Shown here piece after piece: positions 1 through 6,525 of a stretch of DNA of 41,932 nucleotides. The DNA comes from Ruminiclostridium sp. (GTDB taxonomy: Bacteria > Bacillota > Clostridia > Oscillospirales > Ruminococcaceae): positions 1-41,932 of the forward strand of contig JAGBLA010000201.1 in assembly GCA_017635675.1 (NCBI GenBank), in the 5' to 3' direction. The translations under genes and the position numbers were made by a program. The notes under the pieces were generated by a model. It was not told the DNA's origin. It saw only the letters and a list, made by a program, of their open reading frames with translations, and searched no databases. Numbering within the stretch: the stretch's first letter is position 1; each line of letters opens with the position of its first letter.

Positions 1-205
1 ACTTTGCGTAGGGCATGAGTGCTCTTACTTCTGCCATGTTTGTGCTGTCTGCGTAGCCTGCCGCACGGTTCACTCTTTTACGCTTTGTTGCCTTCTGTGT
101 GAGTCTGTGACGGCGGTTTGTACGCTGATACTTGATCTTGCCCGTTGCTGTAAACTTAAAGCGCTTTTTGGCACCGCTGTGAGTTTTGATCTTATTCTTT
201 GCCAT
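1..205 (-). CDS. rpmI: 50S ribosomal protein L35 (3' end cut by window)
   Basis: This is a small, very basic ribosomal protein of the large subunit. Reading down from the ATG at 205-203, the protein opens [19 protein letters not shown] and continues through runs of Lys and Arg, which is the L35 signature. At least 68 codons are present, so only the last residues or the stop lie outside the window. A strong AGGAGG ribosome site sits at 211-220. The gene follows infC with a 22-base gap, in the usual infC-rpmI-rplT order; rplT would lie beyond base 1. It should share the infC promoter and leader control. Confidence is high. Confidence 0.97.
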   Translation of the reverse strand, partial: MAKNKIKTHSGAKKRFKFTATGKIKYQRTNRRHRLTQKATKRKRVNRAAGYADSTNMAEVRALMPYAK

Positions 206-227
206 TTTTAGTTTCCTCCTTGTTATT

Positions 228-797
228 TTACTGCTCGCCGGAGTTGTCTCCGTCGGCGTTCTTGGCTTTTTTTGCAGGTGTCTGAGGCTTCGGGGAAATG
301 ACTATCATATAGTTCTTTCCTTCGAGGACCGCAGCCTTTTCTGTGCCACCGTATTCAGCACACGCTTCCACGAACTTTTTCATCAGGTCTTCACCGAGGT
401 TCATGTGGGTAAGCTCTCTCGCACGTCTGAAACGCACGCGCAGCTTCACCTTGTCACCGCCTTTAAGGAACTTGATAGCCTGGTTGACTTTGGTGTTGAA
501 ATCGTTGGTATCAATGTTGAGGGACATCTGTATCTCTTTGAGCTCAGCCTGCTTCTGATTCTTGCGGGCTTCTTTTTCGCGTTTTGCCTGTTCAAAGCGA
601 TATTTGCCGTAATTCATTATGCGGCATACGGGCGGATTTCCCTGAGGTGCGATAAGCACGAGGTCGAGTTCCTCCTCTTCCGCTTTTCTGATCGCGTCAG
701 CGGACGACATGACGCCGAGCTGTTCTCCCTCTGCTCCTATGACTCTGACTTCCTTTTCGCGTATCTCATCGTTGATGAGAAGTTCCTTTTTGCTGAT
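228..797 (-). CDS. infC: Translation initiation factor IF-3
   Basis: IF-3 binds the 30S subunit and proofreads the start codon and initiator tRNA. The N-terminal domain carries [14 protein letters not shown], the linker carries [19 protein letters not shown], and the C-terminal domain carries [15 protein letters not shown]; a charged Lys/Ala/Asp tail follows. I place the start at an ATC codon (797-795). It gives an initiator followed by [12 protein letters not shown], matching the usual IF-3 N-terminus, and it lies 8 bases after an AAAGGGAG ribosome site. The GTG at 806-804 is the only upstream in-frame alternative, but it directly abuts that site with no spacing. Rare start codons are a known device for IF-3 self-control. 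The family assignment is certain; the start is likely. Confidence 0.96.
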   Translation of the reverse strand: MSKKELLINDEIREKEVRVIGAEGEQLGVMSSADAIRKAEEEELDLVLIAPQGNPPVCRIMNYGKYRFEQAKREKEARKNQKQAELKEIQMSLNIDTNDFNTKVNQAIKFLKGGDKVKLRVRFRRARELTHMNLGEDLMKKFVEACAEYGGTEKAAVLEGKNYMIVISPKPQTPAKKAKNADGDNSGEQ

Positions 798-827
798 GGT
801 GTACACTCCCTTTCAAAAGCAAAACAA

Positions 828-850
828 AAGCGCAGGACTCACCTGCGCTT
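828..850 (-). terminator. Leader terminator/attenuator upstream of infC
   Basis: On the minus strand a 9-bp perfect stem (850-842 with 836-828) and a 5-base loop are followed by a T-rich run (read as A-rich on the plus strand, about 812-828). It lies between the infC promoter and the ribosome site, so it can end transcription before the gene. A second stem with one bulge can form from about 920-912 with 902-894. This resembles the attenuation leaders that control infC-rpmI-rplT by L20 in Firmicutes; the L20 link is inference. Confidence 0.75.
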
Positions 851-959
851 AAAGAGACAATACAGTTCATCTGATTGTTTCTTATAAACGACCGCGCCCG
901 ACAGCCTTATGCGTCGGCGGGTGAGATCCGTATCTGCTTATGTTTATAATCACTCAGTT

Positions 960-988
960 ATTATACAACAAACTTCTGTGTTTGTCAA
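960..988 (-). promoter_or_regulatory. Sigma-A type promoter for infC-rpmI
   Basis: TTGACA at 988-983, a 17-base spacer, then TATAAT at 965-960, all on the minus strand. Both boxes match the consensus perfectly. Transcription would start near 953, leaving a leader of about 155 bases before infC that contains the two hairpins. Confidence 0.9.
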
Positions 989-1010
989 TACCTTTTTGCA
1001 ATTTTTTTCA

Positions 1011-1325
1011 TCACTGTTTTCGGTACGTTCTTCTTCCCGTCACTTCGCCCGATTCAAGCTTTCCGAGATACTTGTCGTATTCCTCGTCGATGTGGCGGAT
1101 AAGCGCTTCGTGTCCCTCGGCAGATTTATCTTCTTCGTAATCCGCGCACATTTCCGACAGCTCCGAGCACTTCATGCCATACCATATCGATGCTCTCAGC
1201 TTGTCATCATCGGGTTTTATTCGGAAGTTGAACGTGTTCTCGCTGCCGATGAACGGATTTCCCTCGGTGAACCATGATATTTCGGGTATATCGAAATACA
1301 TTGATATTTTCTTCTTGTCAGCCAT
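1011..1325 (-). CDS. Small hypothetical protein (104 aa)
   Basis: I do not recognise this family. The start is the ATG at 1325-1323, preceded by AAGGAAAGG; the reading frame extends upstream without a better start. The protein opens MADKKKISMYFDIPEISWF, has an Asp/Glu-rich middle, and ends in a basic stretch (GRRTYRKQ). No membrane segment, signal peptide or Cys motif is visible, so it is probably a soluble cytoplasmic protein. It lies 71 bases after secG on the same strand and may be read with it, across the hairpin at 1349-1372. Its stop is 22 bases before the infC -35 box. Confidence 0.75.
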   Translation of the reverse strand: MADKKKISMYFDIPEISWFTEGNPFIGSENTFNFRIKPDDDKLRASIWYGMKCSELSEMCADYEEDKSAEGHEALIRHIDEEYDKYLGKLESGEVTGRRTYRKQ

Positions 1326-1348
1326 GTGTTGCCTTTCCTTACAAATAC

Positions 1349-1372
1349 GCGGCACGGAGGATTCCGTACCGC
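1349..1372 (-). terminator. Hairpin between secG and the 104-aa gene
   Basis: A 10-bp stem with one G-T pair (1372-1363 with 1358-1349) and a 4-base loop follows the secG stop on the minus strand. The T-run after it is poor, so it may be a weak terminator or an mRNA-stabilising hairpin rather than a full stop. Confidence 0.45.
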
Positions 1373-1396
1373 GTTCAATCTTTATTCTGCCGTAAT

Positions 1397-1822
1397 TTAC
1401 TGTGCTGCTGATGTTTCAGCCGCTTCAGATGTCTCTGCCGCTTCTGTTTCCTCGGGGATAGTCTCCGCGGGGGTGTCGTCATCTGCCGCTGTGTCGGCGC
1501 TTTCAACGCTTATATCACTAATGTCAAGGTCGTCGCCGAGAGAAACCGCGGAGCTGTTGCCTGTGCTGCTTCCACCCCAGTAAACCGAGATGAGGTTCAC
1601 TGCGATAGCAGCCACGAATACGATGACCGCGGCTATCTTGGTCGCGCGTGAGAGCTTGGCTTCCTTTGTTCTTCCGCTGTTTTTCTGGAAATAGTTGTCA
1701 GAGTTGCCGCCCGAGATGACATTGGACATACCCTGCTTGGACTCCTGCATAAGTACGACTGCGATGATGAATACGCAGGAAAGTATAAGAAGTATCGCGA
1801 AAATTATTTCAATGACTGACAT
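1397..1822 (-). CDS. secG: Preprotein translocase subunit SecG, with long acidic tail
   Basis: SecG is the small membrane partner of SecYEG in protein export. Two hydrophobic segments are visible at about residues 4-25 and 62-81. The loop between them carries LMQESKQGMSNVISGG, the family's conserved region. The ATG at 1822 is preceded by GGAGGA. The family usually has about 75-85 residues, whereas this protein has 141. The extra C-terminal part, from about residue 84, is low-complexity and rich in Ala, Thr, Asp and Glu. That tail is probably disordered and has no visible role. The gene has its own promoter at 1869-1897. Confidence 0.93.
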   Translation of the reverse strand: MSVIEIIFAILLILSCVFIIAVVLMQESKQGMSNVISGGNSDNYFQKNSGRTKEAKLSRATKIAAVIVFVAAIAVNLISVYWGGSSTGNSSAVSLGDDLDISDISVESADTAADDDTPAETIPEETEAAETSEAAETSAAQ

Positions 1823-1868
1823 TGCTCATTCCTCCGATGATAGCTCATTTTTTCATAACGTAGATTAC

Positions 1869-1897
1869 ATTATAACACACTTTGCAGACAAATGCAA
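1869..1897 (-). promoter_or_regulatory. Promoter for secG
   Basis: Minus strand: TTGCAT at 1897-1892, 17-base spacer, perfect TATAAT at 1874-1869, 47 bases before the secG start codon. Confidence 0.75.
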
Positions 1898-1912
1898 GTG
1901 TTTTTTGAAATT

Positions 1913-3043
1913 TTAATCAACTTCCTCGTAATTGCCGAGAAAACGATAGAATTTCGTGCCTTTTTCAAGCCCTGTCAGCAGCTTCACTACATTTTCGTCC
2001 TTGACGCTTCCGATGAAATCGAGGTAGAAGATGAACTCGAACGCGTCATCTTTGAGATACGCGAGAGCGCCTGGCAGGGGCTTGCTCTCTATGTGGCACA
2101 GGTTGAGACCGCAGTAGGCGAACCGTGTAAGTATGCGGTACAGGCTTCCCGCGGTGTGTGGCACCGTAAGACAAAGCGATACCACGGACGCGTTTTTCGG
2201 TATCTGAAGGTCTTTCGAGATAGTGATGAAACGTGTGTAGTTGTCGCGGATATCCATGATGTCGGTGACTATCGGCACCAGCCCGAAAAGCTTTGCGCAG
2301 GACGCGGAGCATATAGCTCCTATGGTGTTGTCGTCGGACGCCGCCACAGTTTCGGCTGCTTTCGCCGTGGAACTGGCATTTTCGGTGGAGTACCCGCTCT
2401 TTTCCAGAAAAACCGAGCACTGTTTGAGCGCCATTTCGTGGGACATGACAGTCTTTATGTCCTCGGGTCTTACGCCGGGTTTAGCGGCGAGAACATGGTC
2501 TATGCGTATTTTCGTGCTTCGGCAGATGTAGAACCGGTGGCGCAGCATGAGACCGTAGGTCGCGCTCACGTCGCCCGCGGTGGAGTTCTCTATCGGTATG
2601 ACACCGTAGTCCACTGCGTCGTCCTCCACAGCCTTGAAAACGCTTTCAAAGTCGCGGAAATACCGTATATTGCACCCGTTCCCGAAGAACTTTTCACAGG
2701 CGTCGGCAGTGTAGCTTCCCTTTGTGACAGCACCCACCAACGGATTTGCCGTTTCACACTCGGGTATGAACGGTTTGATCTCGGTAAGGAGCTGCTGCTG
2801 GCGGCACTTCGATATGTCCATGAGCGTCATGAAAAGCAGCTTCGCACCGTCGGCGTTCTCCGGGGAAACGCGATCTGCGGCACGCTTAAGTACCTCGTCC
2901 TCGCGCCCGCCCTGGAATATCTCCATTCCGTGAGCGCGCTTGTACTCCGCGATATCGCAGGCGATTCGGGTGCGTTTCTCGAAAAGCGCGGCTATCTCGT
3001 CATCTATATTGTCTATCTCATTTCTTAGTTCCGTGAGCTCCAT
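1913..3043 (-). CDS. pheA: Bifunctional chorismate mutase / prephenate dehydratase (P-protein)
   Basis: This enzyme carries out the two steps from chorismate to phenylpyruvate in phenylalanine synthesis. Residues about 1-90 form an AroQ-type chorismate mutase helix bundle (MELTELRNEIDNIDDEIAAL, then the ISKCRQQ region). Residues about 100-280 are the prephenate dehydratase domain, with PIENSTAG and the NYTRF motif. A C-terminal ACT domain follows, including AGSLYRILTRFAYCGLNL, which normally senses phenylalanine. I chose the ATG at 3043, one base after the stop of the upstream kinase-like gene. Its GAGGGA ribosome site overlaps that stop, so the two genes are probably translationally coupled. 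A TTG 12 bases upstream is less likely. Confidence 0.93.
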   Translation of the reverse strand: MELTELRNEIDNIDDEIAALFEKRTRIACDIAEYKRAHGMEIFQGGREDEVLKRAADRVSPENADGAKLLFMTLMDISKCRQQQLLTEIKPFIPECETANPLVGAVTKGSYTADACEKFFGNGCNIRYFRDFESVFKAVEDDAVDYGVIPIENSTAGDVSATYGLMLRHRFYICRSTKIRIDHVLAAKPGVRPEDIKTVMSHEMALKQCSVFLEKSGYSTENASSTAKAAETVAASDDNTIGAICSASCAKLFGLVPIVTDIMDIRDNYTRFITISKDLQIPKNASVVSLCLTVPHTAGSLYRILTRFAYCGLNLCHIESKPLPGALAYLKDDAFEFIFYLDFIGSVKDENVVKLLTGLEKGTKFYRFLGNYEEVD

Positions 3044-3044
3044 A

Positions 3045-4877
3045 TTATCCCTCAATGTCTATCGGTATCTCGTCGTCCGTATCTTCGCCGTCCACGGGTA
3101 TCTCTATTTCGGTGGTCTCGGCGGGCGGCTCGGTCTCGGGCGGTGCGGTGGCGGCGGGAGCTTTCGCGTAGTACACGACGATCTCCTCGTTCTCCGATAT
3201 ATATACCTTATCTCCCACGTTCTTGCTGCAGCGCACAACGTAGCCCTTCTTGACCTCGTCGGTCTCCTCCTCCTCGGTGCGGAAACGAACGCCGAGTGTC
3301 GTCAGCTTGTTCGTGTATTCGCTCAGCTTCATGCCGACATAATCGGGCAGATAGGTGTAAGCCGCGCCCTTGCTGACCTTAAGATGCACCGTGGTGCCTG
3401 CTGTCACCTGTGTCCCGCTCTGTATATCCTGCTCCATTATCAGGCTTTCGGCATACTCGTCGGAGTATTCCTCCTCGACCTCAAATATCAGCATGGAATA
3501 GCGGTTCTGAAGTGAGGTGTTGTAGAACCTGTTCACAAGATCGGGCATTATCAGCTTCTCGGCCGTCACTTCGGTCACTTCGGGCGCGTCGGTGATCGCT
3601 ACCGTCGTAATGCGCGGAGTTTCCTCGGTCACCTCCGGCGGAGTGCTTTCCGTGGAAACGGCGGTTATGGCATTTCTCTGTATATCCTGGGCGTTTTCAG
3701 AAAAGTAGATTATGCAGATGACCAGTGCCGCCACCATGGCAAGGAATATTATCAGTCCTGCCGCAGTGCCGATGTTCCTGCGTTCTTCCTGCTTCCTGCG
3801 CTTTTTCTTTGCCTCAGAGATGCGGTGTTGTTCATGATCTTCGATGTCAAATCTTACGTGGACTTCGGGAGTTATGGGACCGTCGTTCTCGTCGGATGCG
3901 TCGGGGACTTCGGGCTGCTCGGGCTCGTCACTGAGCATTGCGCGAAGTGTCCCGATATCATGCGCTCTCTCCGCCCGCGGAAGCTTCATTCCCGCGTTTA
4001 TTGCATCGGATACCTGCACGGGGATATCAGGCTCGGCAGTGTGCGCGGGTGTGAGCGCCGCGCCGCCCTTGCGGTCATTTGCGGAGGGAGGGACTATGCC
4101 GGTGAGCGCGCGGTAAAGCACCGCGCTGACAGCGTAAACGTCAGTCCAGCTTCCCTGTCTTTCCGACAGGTCGTACTGCTCGGGCGCCGCGTAATTATCG
4201 TAAATATCGCTGCTTATGCTTGAATCCGCGGTCCTTGCCGCCGATATTTCCAGAGATGTGAGCACAGTCCTTCCGTCAGGGGTTATAAGGATAGTCTCGG
4301 GGCTGAGTCCCCTGTGGACTATCCCTTTGTCATGCAGTGCCGTGAGCGTGTCCATGAGCGGCTGTATAAGTCTGCTCACCTCGCCCCAGCTCAGCTTTCC
4401 GCCGTGTGAAACGATATATTCCTCCAGCGGCACGCCGTTCACGTGCTCGGTGACAACATAGCCTGTGCCGTTCGCGGCGAAGATATCGTAGGTCTTTTTC
4501 AGCCCGCCGCTCTCGAAACCGGACATCAGCGATTTGTGCAGGTCGGCAAACTCCGACAGGTACGATTTGAACAGCGGCAGCGCTCCGTCCACCACTTCCA
4601 CGGACTCGCCGTCGGTACCGCGTCTGCACAGCATATCCGGCATGAACTCACGTATTTCCACCGTAAGCCCGAGCTTGGTGTCAAAAGCGATATACGCCGC
4701 GCCCTCGCCGCCGTGCTGCAGCACTCTGCCCAACACATATCTGTCTGCGAGGAATGTTTTCGGCGCGAGCCACTGTGACGGCTGTTCAGTTCTCCCATCA
4801 TACCCGCACACCTCACATGGACCTTCGTACAGCTTCTCGCTCATACAGCCCATGCATCGGTTTATCTCTTTTTTCAT
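3045..4877 (-). CDS. Membrane pseudokinase with N-terminal zinc ribbon and two PASTA domains
   Basis: The 610-aa protein has a zinc-ribbon (C8-x2-C11, C21-x2-C24), a protein-kinase fold (about 45-315), a basic linker, one membrane helix (about 371-392), then two extracellular PASTA domains (about 440-503 and 505-575) and an acidic Thr/Pro-rich end. This is the layout of PknB/PrkC-type receptors that sense muropeptides. The kinase core appears dead. VAIK reads VEIR (Lys replaced by Arg76), HRD reads HRG (residue 190), the catalytic-loop Asn is Thr195, and DFG reads SLE (208-210). The APE motif (231-233) and Asp246 in the DVYA stretch remain, so the fold is probably intact. It may act as a scaffold or sensor. 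It is followed directly by pheA. Confidence 0.85.
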   Translation of the reverse strand: MKKEINRCMGCMSEKLYEGPCEVCGYDGRTEQPSQWLAPKTFLADRYVLGRVLQHGGEGAAYIAFDTKLGLTVEIREFMPDMLCRRGTDGESVEVVDGALPLFKSYLSEFADLHKSLMSGFESGGLKKTYDIFAANGTGYVVTEHVNGVPLEEYIVSHGGKLSWGEVSRLIQPLMDTLTALHDKGIVHRGLSPETILITPDGRTVLTSLEISAARTADSSISSDIYDNYAAPEQYDLSERQGSWTDVYAVSAVLYRALTGIVPPSANDRKGGAALTPAHTAEPDIPVQVSDAINAGMKLPRAERAHDIGTLRAMLSDEPEQPEVPDASDENDGPITPEVHVRFDIEDHEQHRISEAKKKRRKQEERRNIGTAAGLIIFLAMVAALVICIIYFSENAQDIQRNAITAVSTESTPPEVTEETPRITTVAITDAPEVTEVTAEKLIMPDLVNRFYNTSLQNRYSMLIFEVEEEYSDEYAESLIMEQDIQSGTQVTAGTTVHLKVSKGAAYTYLPDYVGMKLSEYTNKLTTLGVRFRTEEEETDEVKKGYVVRCSKNVGDKVYISENEEIVVYYAKAPAATAPPETEPPAETTEIEIPVDGEDTDDEIPIDIEG

Positions 4878-4921
4878 ATCTTTACCTCCGCCGTCCTTTC
4901 AGAGGAACGGACAAATGTTTT

Positions 4922-5359
4922 CTATATCAGCAATGTGAACGGCTCTCCCGTCAGCCCTTCGGCTATCATGTTAGCCCAGCGCTCCGTAAAAAATCCGTAG
5001 TAAGAAAGTCCCGTTCTGCTCCTGTGCCGTTTGCAGGCGGGAAACATACACCATAATGCCGACGGCAGGACTATGACAGGCAGATAGAGCGGTCCGAGCA
5101 GCATCGACTGTACGGAATGACCGTACTCGTGGGCGCAGAGCTCCTCGCGGAGCCTGTCCTGTGCCTGTTCAGAGATGAATATGAACATCCCCAGTGACAG
5201 GCTCTCGCCGCGTCCCCACTCGCAAGCAACGCTGCCGCGGTATATGAAGTGCCGCCGTTTTATCAGTATCAGCGTGAGAACGGCTCCGGCAGTCGTCTGG
5301 AGAGCTCCCCACGTAAATTGCAGCACTGCTGTGATGATTATTTTACAGGTCGGTATCAT
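4922..5359 (-). CDS. Small membrane protein with HExxH zincin-like motif
   Basis: The 145-aa protein has a hydrophobic N-terminal part (about 7-33) and a second hydrophobic stretch (about 86-108). Between them lies CAHEYGHSVQS, an HExxH motif typical of zinc metallopeptidases, followed by LGPLYLPVIVLPSALW. A late Glu/Arg stretch (FFTERWANMIAE) could supply a third ligand. It resembles uncharacterised clostridial proteins that carry the same HEYGH-LGPLY pattern. Its substrate and activity are unknown. The start is the ATG at 5359, which lies only about 3 bases from the predicted transcription start. The pseudokinase gene begins 44 bases downstream on the same strand, so the two may form an operon with pheA. 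Confidence 0.75.
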   Translation of the reverse strand: MIPTCKIIITAVLQFTWGALQTTAGAVLTLILIKRRHFIYRGSVACEWGRGESLSLGMFIFISEQAQDRLREELCAHEYGHSVQSMLLGPLYLPVIVLPSALWCMFPACKRHRSRTGLSYYGFFTERWANMIAEGLTGEPFTLLI

Positions 5360-5368
5360 ATATAGTTT

Positions 5369-5397
5369 ATTTTAACCCATTACCGCCCCGATGTCAA
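5369..5397 (-). promoter_or_regulatory. Promoter for the HExxH protein / pseudokinase / pheA group
   Basis: Minus strand: perfect TTGACA at 5397-5392, 17-base spacer, TAAAAT at 5374-5369. The start codon at 5359 begins 10 bases after the -10 box, which implies a leaderless or nearly leaderless message. Confidence 0.8.
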
Positions 5398-5613
5398 TTG
5401 TATGTATGCACAAAACCGTCCCGTCCGCTATGGGCGCAGATACGATATTTTTACCAATTAGGCGCTGAAACTTCCGACTTTTCCCGACATGGACGCTTAC
5501 GCGGCGACAGCAATTATGCACGCAGCTTGACGGTTTATGCGGAAAATGCGCATATAACGGCTTTTTTCCACGTTTCGCGGGGAATAATTTGTGTGGATTT
5601 CCGGGTATATATG

Positions 5614-5622
5614 TGCTATCAT
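5614..5622 (+). promoter_or_regulatory. Probable extended -10 promoter for the ParB-family gene
   Basis: TGC followed by TATCAT (5617-5622) forms an extended -10 element 25 bases before the start codon. The -35 region (TGGATT at 5594-5599) is poor. Confidence 0.5.
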
Positions 5623-5646
5623 GGAGAAAACAAAGGAGGTCATAAA

Positions 5647-6468
5647 ATGGCAATTTTTCAGAAACCCCAGACCGACGGACGTGCAGTCAACAAGGTGGTC
5701 GAGATACCGATAAGCGAGATAGTCCCCAACCCCGCACAGCCCCGCGTTATTTTTGACGATTACGAGCTTTCGCGGCTCGCCGTGAGCATACAGCAGAACG
5801 GCATTTTACAGCCTCTCACCGTCCGCAGACCCGAGAACGGTATGTACTACGAGCTTATCTCGGGCGAGCGGCGGCTGCGGGCGTGCAAGCTTCTGAACAT
5901 GAGTATGGTGCCGTGCATCGTCATAACCGCGTCGGTCAAGGACTCCGCCGTGCTTGCTGTGCTGGAGAATTTACAGCGCGCCGACTTAAGCTTCATGGAG
6001 GAGGCATACGCGATAAAGAACCTTATCGACTACTATGGCTTTACCCAGGAGGAGACTGCCGCGCGTCTCGGCACCGCACAGTCCACCATTGCCAACAAAC
6101 TTCGGCTGCTGAAACTTACCGACGATGAAAAAGCGCTTGTGGTCAAGTACAAGCTCGGTGAGCGGCAGGCGAGGGCGCTGCTTCGTCTGGAGTCCGACAA
6201 ACGCCCCGACGCGATACACTACATAGGTTCAAACCAGCTCAACACCGCGCAGACCGACGCGTACATAGACGAGCTGCTAAAGGAGAAACCGCCCAAGCCT
6301 GCCGTTCACCGCCGCTGGAGTTTCCGTGCCGTGAACCTTTACATCAACACCTTCAACAAAACTATCGACGCTATGAAGGAAGCGGGCATAAACTGTGACG
6401 CCTCGCGCAGCCGGACCGACGATTTCATCGAATACGTGGTCAAGATACCTCTCAAACAGACTGATTGA
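5647..6468 (+). CDS. ParB/Spo0J/Noc-family DNA-binding protein
   Basis: The 273-aa protein has the ParB N-terminal CTP-binding fold, with GERRLRA at residues 73-79 and ENLQRADL at 107-114. A helix-turn-helix follows (FTQEETAARLGTAQSTIANKL, about 132-152). ParB proteins bind parS-type sites and slide as CTP-dependent clamps; Noc uses the same fold to keep division away from the nucleoid. No ParA gene is adjacent, which leaves Spo0J, Noc or another role open. The start is the ATG at 5647 behind AAAGGAGG; the open frame extends upstream but has no better site. The stop codon lies inside the -35 box of the recG promoter. Confidence 0.88.
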   Translation: MAIFQKPQTDGRAVNKVVEIPISEIVPNPAQPRVIFDDYELSRLAVSIQQNGILQPLTVRRPENGMYYELISGERRLRACKLLNMSMVPCIVITASVKDSAVLAVLENLQRADLSFMEEAYAIKNLIDYYGFTQEETAARLGTAQSTIANKLRLLKLTDDEKALVVKYKLGERQARALLRLESDKRPDAIHYIGSNQLNTAQTDAYIDELLKEKPPKPAVHRRWSFRAVNLYINTFNKTIDAMKEAGINCDASRSRTDDFIEYVVKIPLKQTD

Positions 6469-6493
6469 CATTTGTTAGTGATTATGGTATAAT
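6465..6493 (+). promoter_or_regulatory. Consensus promoter for recG
   Basis: TTGACA (6465-6470), 17-base spacer, TATAAT (6488-6493), both perfect. The TGA stop of the ParB-family gene is part of the -35 hexamer. Confidence 0.9.
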
Positions 6494-6525
6494 CTTACTG
6501 TAATGCGAAGAAAGGCGGTGTGAAA

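Noticed and set aside
1876-1905. Bulged plus-strand hairpin followed by TTTTTT
   Set aside because: No plus-strand gene precedes it, and it overlaps the secG promoter on the other strand; likely chance.
1892-3028. Long open frame on the plus strand opposite pheA
   Set aside because: It is a mirror of the pheA reading frame with no ribosome site or recognisable protein motif; pheA on the minus strand is clear.
5372-5653. 93-codon minus-strand frame before the ParB-family gene
   Set aside because: It overlaps the promoters on both sides and has no ribosome site or recognisable sequence; the 287-base gap is better read as two divergent promoter regions.
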